From Bog-756 sp963704615 (lineage in GTDB: Bacteria > Actinomycetota > Acidimicrobiia > Acidimicrobiales > RAAP-2): a stretch of 64,000 bases of DNA. The DNA lies in assembly GCA_963704615.1 (NCBI GenBank), contig OY969923.1, forward strand, positions 4,038,736 to 4,102,735. Direction: 5' to 3'. The notes under the pieces are model-generated. The model did no database searches. It was not told the DNA's origin and saw nothing but the letters and a program-made list of their open reading frames with translations. Shown piece after piece: positions 18,482 through 25,804 of the stretch; position 1 is the stretch's first letter; the number at the start of each line of letters is the position of its first letter. The position numbers were made by a program, and so were the translations under genes.

Positions 18482-19261
18482 TCACGTGAGCTGGTCGTAT
18501 GGCGTGTTCGACATGTACCAGATATCAAGATTGCCGATGCTCATGGGCCGACCAAAGTAGAAGCCCTGACAGAAGTCGCTGTCGAGTTCTGCAATAGCCT
18601 CATGCTGTTTCTTCGTCTCCACGCCCTCACAAACGACAGCGAGTCCAAGGAGGTGCGCCAACTCGATCGTCTTTGACACGATGGCATAACTTGATCTGTC
18701 CCACGCCAGATCCGTGACAAAGCTCTGATCTATCTTGACCATGTCGACCGGAAACTGCTTGAGGTAGCTGAGCGACGAGTAGCCCGTACCGAAATCGTCG
18801 AGAGCTATCGACAGGCCGAGATTCTTGAGCTCGTTGAGAACGATGTGGGCTCGTTGTGTGTCGCGGACTAGCGCCCCTTCGGTGATTTCGAGGGTGAGGA
18901 CGTCGGGTTCGGTGTCTGTGTCGGACAGCGTGGTGGTAATCATCGCGACGAAGTCGGGAGCCATGAGTTGACGAGCGGACACATTTATAGACATCATCGA
19001 GTCTTTGTTGCAGTGGCTGCTATCCTTTCGATCGGTGCAGGCCTGCTCGAGCACCCATCGCCCGAGCTCGATGATGAGTCCCGACTGCTCGGCAAGAGGG
19101 ATGGTCGTCGTCGGAGGTATCGCTCCTCGAGCTGGGTGGTCCCAACGCATCAGGGCCTCGAAGCCCACGATCTCCCCATCATGGGTCCGCACGATCGGCT
19201 GATACTCAACCCGCAGCTCTCCTCGTTCCTCTCCCTTGCTCAGTGCAACTCGCAGATCCAT
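18482..19261 (-). CDS. EAL-domain cyclic-di-GMP phosphodiesterase
   Basis: From ATG 19261 this is a 259-residue EAL domain. All catalytic landmarks are present: EALMRW, N in SINVSARQL, E in LEITEGAL, DDFGTGYSSLSYLK, K in VKIDQSF, E in CEGVET, and Q in CQGFYFGRP. It should hydrolyse c-di-GMP to pGpG. The frame stays open upstream to 19435. That stretch contains YRGEHFSVCCWSS followed by GPGHVASSANK, which looks like the decayed end of a GGDEF domain, so the gene may be the remnant of a longer GGDEF-EAL protein. Confidence 0.85.
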   Translation of the reverse strand: MDLRVALSKGEERGELRVEYQPIVRTHDGEIVGFEALMRWDHPARGAIPPTTTIPLAEQSGLIIELGRWVLEQACTDRKDSSHCNKDSMMSINVSARQLMAPDFVAMITTTLSDTDTEPDVLTLEITEGALVRDTQRAHIVLNELKNLGLSIALDDFGTGYSSLSYLKQFPVDMVKIDQSFVTDLAWDRSSYAIVSKTIELAHLLGLAVVCEGVETKKQHEAIAELDSDFCQGFYFGRPMSIGNLDIWYMSNTPYDQLT

Positions 19262-19435
19262 GTGGCAGTCGGCAAGGTGATGTGAGCGAAGGTCGATGAT
19301 CTGGTGATTCGCGCCACCAGCTGAGCTGCTCGGTTTATTCGCCGATGACGCGACGTGCCCGGGCCCGTCCGGTGCCCAAGACGACCAGCAACAGACCGAG
19401 AAGTGTTCACCGCGATATTTTGGTAACCGAGGCAT

Positions 19436-19784
19436 GGGCCATCCTCCGCGCCATCCCCGAGTTCCGGATGTTCCAGAGCATCAGTAAACCCATGCACGGC
19501 AATCTCGCGCTCCAGGCTCGCAACATCGAAGATCAAGCGGGCATCCGAGGGACCCTCTGAGCCTCAGCTTGTCGTCAAGCGCCGGAATGCCGGCCGGTCT
19601 CAAACGATGTCAGGAGGCTCCCAGCCTGGCGGGTCGCTGTTCAAACTGCGGCCGCCGCCACGCGAGACGCGACCTCCAAGACTTGCCACCAGCGGCGTCA
19701 TCCCAGCTCAACGGCCGGTTGTCCCCGTGGCTCTCGTAGTACGATGTCGCAATACAACTCCATGCTGGGGCGTCGGGAAGCCTG
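19436..19784. other. Intergenic, possible decayed sequence
   Basis: No supported gene. The part next to 19435 may be the residue of the amino-terminal half of the EAL gene. The rest is the leader of the plus-strand exchanger gene. Confidence 0.3.
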
Positions 19785-20765
19785 GTGGGCACCATGCTCG
19801 CGTTCCTCGTACCCTCCACGGCTCCCCTATGGCTCGACCTCGTCGGGTTGCTCGGGAGCCTGGTTGTGCTGGCCATCAGCGGGGACCAGTTCGTGATCGC
19901 ACTGGCACGTATCTCCACCTCGGTGCGTGTCCGCCCGACGGTCGCCGCCGCACTGGTCGGTGGCCTCGGCACCAGCATCGCGGAGCTCATCGTGGCGGGT
20001 GTCGCCGCGGCCAAGTCGCCTGCCCTGGCCATTGGGAGCCTCGTGGGGTCGATCGTCGCCAACGTCTGTCTGGCCCTGGCGACAGCGGCACTGATCATCC
20101 CTTTGAAGGTCGACTCGGCAACCGTGCGGAGGGAGGCACCGATCAGCGTTGCGTCGGTCGTGCTCTTCGCCATCCTCGCGGTTGGGGGTGTCACGATGGT
20201 CAAGGGCATCGTCATGCTGGTCGCGCTCGGTGCGGCAGTTGCGGCCTTGCTGATCGGACAGCGAAGCGGTAAAGGAGATCCGCTGAGTTCCGAGATGGCC
20301 GAGTTCGCTTCCGCCGAGTCACGACGCTCGTCTGTCGAATCCGTTCGAGCGATCGGCATGCTCGTCTTCATGCTCGGCGGCGCCGAGGTCATGGTGACTT
20401 CTTCACTCGGCGTGGCCAAACATCTCGGGTTTTCCGACGGGGTGGCAGGGCTCACCCTGGTTGGCATCGGCACCTCGGCACCGCTCATAGCCGCTTCGAT
20501 CCAGGCCGCGCGCAAGGGCGAGCACGACCTCGTCGTCGGGAACGTGCTCGGGGGCAACCTCTTCATCGCCCTGGGTGGAGGCGCCGTTGTCGGAGTCCTC
20601 GCGTCGGCCAAGTCGGTGCATGTTGGCGATGTCGCCCTCGTGCTCATGACCGTGGTCGTGGTCGCGTCGTGGCTCGCCATGGCGAGGGGGGCAACACTGC
20701 GCCGCTCAGAAGCGATCGTCCTCCTAGTCGCGTACGCGGCCTGCCTTCCCTTCGTCACTCGCTGA
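19785..20765 (+). CDS. Sodium/calcium exchanger family membrane protein
   Basis: A 326-residue protein of about ten hydrophobic helices in two halves, as in CaCA exchangers (YrbG type). The first alpha repeat reads ALVGGLGTSIAELIVAGV, followed by GSLVGSIVANVCLAL. The second reads LTLVGIGTSAPLIAASIQ, followed by GNVLGGNLFIALGGG. In family members the second repeat normally has Pro-Glu after G-T-S-x. Here it is Pro-Leu, so one of the two ion-binding acidic residues appears to be missing. Transport of cations is likely, but the mechanism may differ. Confidence 0.85.
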   Translation: MGTMLAFLVPSTAPLWLDLVGLLGSLVVLAISGDQFVIALARISTSVRVRPTVAAALVGGLGTSIAELIVAGVAAAKSPALAIGSLVGSIVANVCLALATAALIIPLKVDSATVRREAPISVASVVLFAILAVGGVTMVKGIVMLVALGAAVAALLIGQRSGKGDPLSSEMAEFASAESRRSSVESVRAIGMLVFMLGGAEVMVTSSLGVAKHLGFSDGVAGLTLVGIGTSAPLIAASIQAARKGEHDLVVGNVLGGNLFIALGGGAVVGVLASAKSVHVGDVALVLMTVVVVASWLAMARGATLRRSEAIVLLVAYAACLPFVTR

Positions 20766-21228
20766 GTCCGACATCGCCCGGAGCCGACCGCTGGGATTCT
20801 TTGGGGATTGCAGCAATCCGCCAGGGAAGTGCTCCGATCCTGCGCCATTGAGGCCGAGCCGGGTACCGAAGATCAGCCCGACGAGGACCACGGCGACCAC
20901 GGCGAATCCGATAAAGGCAATCGAGATCGGCGCTAAGAAAGGTTCTTAAGATTCGGACAGCGGTCGAAGAGCCGTCCACCTACTGTGGGCGAAACCCATC
21001 GCTTGACGCATCAGCCTTCACGCGAGTCCAATACCGCCATGGACACATTCGGCGAGAGTGGGTGTCGGCAGGCCGGTCAACACCCGGAATGCCTGAGTGA
21101 ACGTGGCATCTCCGGCGGCCGATCAGCCATGGTCGATAACCGCCCTCGTCCCGGTGCCATGGAGCGAGCTCGACTCCCCAACGAGTCCACCGAAACGTCC
21201 TTAGCCTGCCAACCCGAAAGGAACATCC
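20766..21228. other. Intergenic; possible membrane-segment relic
   Basis: No supported gene. On the minus strand a frame without a clear start (about 20728-20930) encodes a hydrophobic segment, FIGFAVVAVVLVGLIFG. It overlaps the exchanger's 3' end and may be a relic. The right part is the leader of the deacetylase gene, with GAAAGGA before its ATG. Confidence 0.3.
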
Positions 21229-22125
21229 ATGGCCGATCAACAGCCCTTCTGGCCCCGCGGCGCCCGGCTCGCTGTCACGGTATCCATGCAGTTCGAGGCC
21301 GGAGGCCAGCCCATCAGTGGTGCAGGCGGTCCCATCACCGAGCCCATCCTCCCCGGGTTTCCCGACCTCGGCCAGAACAGCTTCTACGAGTACGGACCCC
21401 GCGAGGGCGTGCCCCGCATTTTGGACCTGCTCGACAGGCACGACATCAAGATGACCTCGTTCATGATCGGTGACGCCGTACGTCGTCACCCAGACACCGC
21501 AGCTGAGATCGTCCGTCGTGGCCACGAAGCAGGCGCGCACGGTCGCAGCTGGCAACGGCAATACCAACTCGCCCGACCCCAAGAGACCGAGTGGATCAAG
21601 GACAGCGTCACTGCTATCGAAGAGGTCACCGGGACCCGACCCACTGGATACAACAACTATTGGATCCGCCCGGGAGTGAACACTCTCGAGATCCTGCAAG
21701 AGCTCGGCTTCGCGTACCACATCGACGACCTATCGGCGGACGAGCCGTTCCTGCAGACCATCAATGGACGCCCCTTCGCCACCGTGCCGTACTCGGTGCA
21801 TCTCAACGACATTTCCAGCTTCGACTTTCCCGGCTTCTCCCCTGCCGACTACGAGCAACAAATGCTCGACGAGTTCGAGCAGCTTTACGCCGAAGGCGCC
21901 AGCCGGCGCCGCATGATGGTGATCGGGCTGCACGAGCGCCTGTCTGGACACGCCTCTCGAGTGCGCGTCCTCGACCGCATCCTCGGCCGCCTACGCGAAC
22001 GCGACGACGTATGGTGGGCCCGGAAGGGCGACATCGCCCGATGGGTCCTCGACCATTCCGAAACCGCTACCTGGGTCAAGCGAGACCCAGCGCCCGTGAG
22101 CGGGCTCCCAGGAACTAGCACCTGA
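21229..22125 (+). CDS. Polysaccharide deacetylase family protein (PuuE/allantoinase-like)
   Basis: A 298-residue NodB-fold protein. The zinc-site region is RRGHEAGAHGRSWQRQ (H-E-x-x-x-H-G), typical of the PuuE/HpPgdA subgroup. MTSFMIGDAVRRHPD, GYNNYWIRPG and MVIGLHERLSGHASRVRVLD complete the fold. The usual first catalytic Asp is replaced in VSMQFEAGG, as in PuuE-like enzymes. It may hydrolyse an amide in a polysaccharide or in an allantoin-like compound. GAAAGGA precedes the ATG. Confidence 0.87.
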   Translation: MADQQPFWPRGARLAVTVSMQFEAGGQPISGAGGPITEPILPGFPDLGQNSFYEYGPREGVPRILDLLDRHDIKMTSFMIGDAVRRHPDTAAEIVRRGHEAGAHGRSWQRQYQLARPQETEWIKDSVTAIEEVTGTRPTGYNNYWIRPGVNTLEILQELGFAYHIDDLSADEPFLQTINGRPFATVPYSVHLNDISSFDFPGFSPADYEQQMLDEFEQLYAEGASRRRMMVIGLHERLSGHASRVRVLDRILGRLRERDDVWWARKGDIARWVLDHSETATWVKRDPAPVSGLPGTST

Positions 22126-22397
22126 CGGTCTCGTCGTTCTGGCCTGTCCAGACCGTGCGTGTCCCGAATAGGACGAGCACATTTGGCGTACGAAACGATG
22201 TCCTAATCTCACTCCGGAGCGAACCGAAGGAGCGGTCATCGCCGGACATGTCGAGGTGGACCCGCTCATCCAGACATTCGACGTTGGAGCTGGTCCCGGC
22301 AGCCGACGACGTTAGTGCTGTCATGGCACGAACCCAACTTGCGTTCTATTATGCAACCTACTACCCTCTGGGTAGTGGGATTGGCGATCGGGACGAA

Positions 22398-23240
22398 GTG
22401 AGCGGACCAGGCGTCGAGGAGTCGAGGACCACCGCGGCGATTCCCCTGTTCTCCGAGGTGAGCGCGGTGCACACCACCGACGACGGCTGCTTCGAAGCGG
22501 TCGTCGATGAGCAATGGACCATCGGTGGCAAACCTAACGGCGGCTATTTGCTAGCCATGATGGGCCGGGCTGCCACGTCGGTGAGTGCCCACGAGCACGT
22601 TGTCGCCGCCAGTGCCCACTACCTGCACCCGCCGGTTCCCGGCCCTGTGGCCATGAAGGCGTCGCTGCTGCGGGGCGGGCGTTCTGCAAGCCAGGTACGG
22701 GTGAGCATGAGCCAGGACGGGGCGCCGTGTGTGGAGGCCCTGGTGACGACGAGTCGGTTCGACGAAGTGGGCTCTCCTTATTGGGACAGGGGCATGCCGG
22801 AGGCGAGCACGGTCCCCTACGAGGAGTGCATCCGCCTCATTCCCCGCACGCCGGATGGCATCCCCGTCGCGATCATGGATCAAGTCGAGGTCCGCCTCGA
22901 GGCTTCCACGAGCGGCTTCCTGACCGGTCAGCCCAGCGGGCATGGCGAGTTGCGCGGTTGGCTCGCACTTCCCCGCGGCGAGCCGTTCGACTCGGTGTCG
23001 CTTCTCTACGCCGTGGACGGATTTCCCCCTGGCACGTTCGAGGTCGAGATGGCGGGATGGGTTCCCACCCTCGAGCTGACAGCGTACGTGCGCGCCCTTC
23101 CGGCACCCGGCCCGGTACGAGTCCTGCAACGCGCACAGATGATCAGCGGTCAGCGTGTCGATGAGTCGTGCTTCGTCTGGGACGGCACCGGCCGGTTGGT
23201 GGCCCAGGGCACCCAGCTGGCCGGCATCCGGCTGGGTTGA
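22398..23240 (+). CDS. Thioesterase family protein, double hot-dog (4HBT_3) fold
   Basis: A 280-residue protein from GTG 22398 (ATG 22323 in frame is an alternative). DEQWTIGGKPNGGYLLAMMGRA is the signature of the TesB-like 4HBT_3 family. AASAHYLHPPVPGPVAM and the second-half RGWLALPRGEPFDSVSLLYAVD give the double hot-dog arrangement. It probably hydrolyses acyl-CoA esters. A 7-bp hairpin (ACTACCC-TCT-GGGTAGT, 22360-22376) lies 21 bases before the GTG and could shape the leader. Confidence 0.75.
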   Translation: MSGPGVEESRTTAAIPLFSEVSAVHTTDDGCFEAVVDEQWTIGGKPNGGYLLAMMGRAATSVSAHEHVVAASAHYLHPPVPGPVAMKASLLRGGRSASQVRVSMSQDGAPCVEALVTTSRFDEVGSPYWDRGMPEASTVPYEECIRLIPRTPDGIPVAIMDQVEVRLEASTSGFLTGQPSGHGELRGWLALPRGEPFDSVSLLYAVDGFPPGTFEVEMAGWVPTLELTAYVRALPAPGPVRVLQRAQMISGQRVDESCFVWDGTGRLVAQGTQLAGIRLG

Positions 23241-23383
23241 AGTCATGAAGCCAGTCAGGCTTGTCAAGGCGCCGGCTCCCCGCCCTCCATCTCGACCGCA
23301 CCAAACCAAATCGATCCACTCAGGACTCCGGTTGCGACGCCCCATCTCGCCGAAAGACATATCCGCATCCCCTTAACGGGACG

Positions 23384-24013
23384 TTAGGACGACCCGACCT
23401 CAACGGGCGGCAGGTTCCCCACCTGCTGCTTGGTGAGGTCGACTCGAACTCCGGTATCGACCCTCTTTACTGCGCCGATCGGGATAGCAACCTGTTTGCG
23501 CCCCCACAGATGACCCTCTTCTAGGAGCACGTGCGTGACGCCATGATTCCGGGGGTCGACCACCAATCCGCGCACCACTCCGATCCTGCCGTCCGACGCC
23601 TCGACCTGCTCACCTCGTCGTATAGCCACCTCGTCGAGCGGAAGGGTGTCGTAGGTGACGGCCTGTGGGACATCTCCAATGACGTCGGTCAACCCGAAGA
23701 AGGGTTGGGCCAGCGCCTCTCCTGCCGTGTAGTCGGCATGACCGCCACTTCCAGGCAGAAATTGGGTCTCCTCGGCGTGCGCGAGCTGTTCGAACTCTGC
23801 GACCGTGCAGCTGAGCCGCACCTGACTATCGTTCATTTCTTCGACGAGACCCACAGGGACAAGACGACCCAGACCCTTTCGGTGCTTCGGCTCCACGACT
23901 ATATGCGTCACCACCCGGGCGACGGGATCGACGACCACCTGCGTTACATCGCCGCAGACGGCGTCGGAACAGCTTGCGATAGCCCCGATGGTGAACTTCT
24001 CAGTTTCGGTCAT
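23384..24013 (-). CDS. PRC-barrel domain protein
   Basis: A 209-residue protein from ATG 24013 (GAAGGGGAAGAG upstream). It has two PRC-type beta segments, GDVTQVVVDPVARVVTHIVV (about residues 22-41) and GVVRGLVVDPRNHGVTHVLL (about 145-164). The second is followed by GRKQVAIPIGAVKRVD. PRC barrels occur in RNA-processing and photosynthetic scaffold proteins and, in many actinobacteria, as stress-linked proteins of unknown role. The frame continues upstream without a stop into a relic of an NADH dehydrogenase gene. Confidence 0.82.
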   Translation of the reverse strand: MTETEKFTIGAIASCSDAVCGDVTQVVVDPVARVVTHIVVEPKHRKGLGRLVPVGLVEEMNDSQVRLSCTVAEFEQLAHAEETQFLPGSGGHADYTAGEALAQPFFGLTDVIGDVPQAVTYDTLPLDEVAIRRGEQVEASDGRIGVVRGLVVDPRNHGVTHVLLEEGHLWGRKQVAIPIGAVKRVDTGVRVDLTKQQVGNLPPVEVGSS

Positions 24014-24245
24014 ACGCTCTTCCCCTTCCGGTTTCTTTGCCGAGAAACGAGGATAGGTGGTTCCCCCGTCCACGGGATCAAGACGGGTCTCGACAATGAT
24101 CCTTGGACCCGAAGGCCAGTTCAAATAGCGCCACGTCCAGTTGACGATGACCGTCAGCCTGTTCCGGATTCCCACGAGATAGACGAGATGAAGTCCGAAT
24201 CAGGCCAGCCACCCGATCGTTCCACGGAGGAATGGAAGCCATCTG
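24014..24245 (-). pseudogene. C-terminal relic of a type II NADH dehydrogenase
   Basis: Upstream of and in frame with the PRC-barrel gene, the minus strand encodes HLVYLVGIRNRLTVIVNWTW and then RYLNWPSGPRII. This is the membrane-anchoring end of NDH-2 proteins (H-L-x-Y-L-x-G-x-R-N-R-L ... N-W-x-W-x-Y). The preceding TIGWLA is followed by TGA (24200-24202) where the family has Trp. The FAD and NADH domains are absent, so this is a truncated relic. Confidence 0.7.
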
Positions 24246-24276
24246 CAGGCCAATCATGCGCAACTTCCCGCGACAC

Positions 24277-24325
24277 TGGAGCCTGGGAGGAGAATCGAAC
24301 TCCTGACCTACGCATTACGAGTGCG
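24277..24325 (-). tRNA. 3' half of tRNA-Thr(CGU), attachment-site-like fragment
   Basis: On the minus strand the sequence folds as an anticodon arm (CGCA-CTCGTAA-TGCG, anticodon CGU), variable bases TAGGTC, a T arm (AGGAG-TTCGATT-CTCCT), a 3' acceptor strand CCCAGGC, a discriminator and CCA. Identity stops at 24326 on the 5' side of the anticodon stem. The D arm and 5' acceptor strand are missing. A tRNA 3' half kept alone is what integrases leave as an attachment site. Confidence 0.72.
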
Positions 24326-25141
24326 AAAAAGGGCCGGAAATAACGGATGGCAGCCGGAAGCAATCGGGCGTTATCCCTGTTCACCGGCGTTGCGGGGGAA
24401 GCAACCGGAATCAAGTGGATCACGAGTTGTAGGCCAGTTTGTAGGCCAGGATTGATTGAACGCGAAGCACGGAGACCGCGCCTGCTTGCTGAGCGCGATT
24501 ATCGATTGGCAACCATATTCACGTTTTAAAAGTCCCGACAACAACGACCGTGATGAGGAGCGAGATGACCCTAGAGATGGTCGGCCTTGGAATCTGAGCC
24601 CCTTCACGATGTAGCTCCGCTCACTAACAAATAGCCGCACAGCTTCTGTCGTCCCCGTCGATCCCGGCAAAAGTGCGTTCACGGACGTTCTGACGGCAAG
24701 CCGTTCTGGCCAGTGAAGGCCTCGGATACCCGTCGGCCCGAGCTCCTGAGCCATCCAAGCACCGTGGATCTCACCCATAGCAGCGTGGTGGAGGATATGT
24801 AGTCGGACCGCGCCTCGCAGGAACTCTCGCATGTCCCGACGGTAGACGATATCGGTTCTCGATATCAGTTGGCCAAGGACCCGACCGCCTCTTCGACACT
24901 CACCCTGCCGTTCGCGGAGCGACCCTTGGCCCTAGACGCCGTCTCATGAACAATTGGTTCCGTTTGGGTTTATCGGGGATCCCTACTCTCGGACCTCTCG
25001 CCGATTTCCCGATATGCACCAACCCCGCACATGTGGACGTGTGGAAACCGCTCCTGGATGCGCCATAGGGAGGCTATCCCCACCCTGACGAATCCAGTTG
25101 TCCCCATTCCCGCAAGTACCAAGTTCTTTTATGTTTGACAT
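24326..25141. other. Gene-poor scar region
   Basis: Apart from the PadR fragment at 24730-24832, no coding-like sequence is seen. A short direct repeat (GTAGGCCAG, at about 24431 and 24442) lies in it. Composition is visibly less G+C-rich around 24450-24650 than in flanking genes, as expected for transferred or decaying DNA. Confidence 0.4.
24730..24832 (-). pseudogene. N-terminal fragment of a PadR-family regulator
   Basis: From ATG 24832 the minus strand reads MREFLRGAVRLHILHHAAMG and EIHGAWMAQELGPTGI, which is the start of the PadR winged-helix domain (L-x-I-L-H-x-A ... G-x-x-M-x-x-E-L). After about 34 residues similarity ends, and the expected S-P-G-T-L-Y-P-x-L recognition helix is absent in all frames. 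It is a truncated gene. Confidence 0.6.
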
Positions 25142-25636
25142 ATGACGACAGGCGACGCGGAGGGCCGGGATCTTGAGCCATCAGCCCACCGGCATACGGT
25201 ACGGGACGCCCGATCCCGTTTCGCTGTTCACCTAGGTCTGCTGTTCTCAGCCGCCGCTTCAATCGGCACGCTTCAGCTACTTCATGTGCGGATCGCGTAC
25301 CACACTGTCGTCGGCCTGGTGTTCGTCGGGCTGGCAGTCGTACACCTGGTCCAGCGCCGCCGGACCGTCGCTCGCATGGCCAACCAGCTTGTCCGGGCCC
25401 GGAGGCTCATCGAACCGAGGACCCGGCTCGCAGTCTCGGACCTCTTACTCCTCTTCATCACGCTGAACGTGCTCATGTCCGGAATCCTGGACTGGAGCCG
25501 AGGCGGACCAATACAGCTACCGCTCCCCGCGCCTTTCTACCGATGGCACCTCGACTCCGGGCTCGCCCTCGTCATCTACTTGGCAGTGCACGTTTGGCAC
25601 CGCAGGAAGCGCTTCCGGCGTTCGACGATCCGCTAG
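25142..25636 (+). CDS. Four-helix membrane protein, possibly heme-binding (DUF4405-like)
   Basis: A 164-residue protein with about four hydrophobic helices. His residues sit at helix ends: LLHVRIAYHTVVGL, LAVVHLVQRRR, RWHLDSGLAL and YLAVHVWHRRKR. This resembles DUF4405/cytochrome b561-like proteins that ligate heme b through paired His. A link to the redox cluster downstream is plausible. Function not proven. Confidence 0.65.
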   Translation: MTTGDAEGRDLEPSAHRHTVRDARSRFAVHLGLLFSAAASIGTLQLLHVRIAYHTVVGLVFVGLAVVHLVQRRRTVARMANQLVRARRLIEPRTRLAVSDLLLLFITLNVLMSGILDWSRGGPIQLPLPAPFYRWHLDSGLALVIYLAVHVWHRRKRFRRSTIR

Positions 25637-25804
25637 TTGCAACGCCTGATAGTGACGATCTGAGACGACCTTGAGACTGTTGTCGCAGTTGAGTGAAGCG
25701 ACAAGTCCGCACCACGAGGCGCAACGTAATAGCCGACAATGGTGGGTCGTCCCTGATCGAAGTGACTGAGGGCCAGCGGTCCCGACTCGATGTTCGACCC
25801 ATGC

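Noticed and set aside
19240..19560. An additional small gene on either strand upstream of the EAL gene
   Set aside because: Frames on both strands lack ribosome binding sites and recognisable motifs. Residual GGDEF-like similarity was only suggestive.
24326..24729. An integrase gene next to the tRNA fragment
   Set aside because: No tyrosine recombinase motifs (R...H-x-x-R...Y) were found in any frame. The element, if any, has decayed or lies outside this window.
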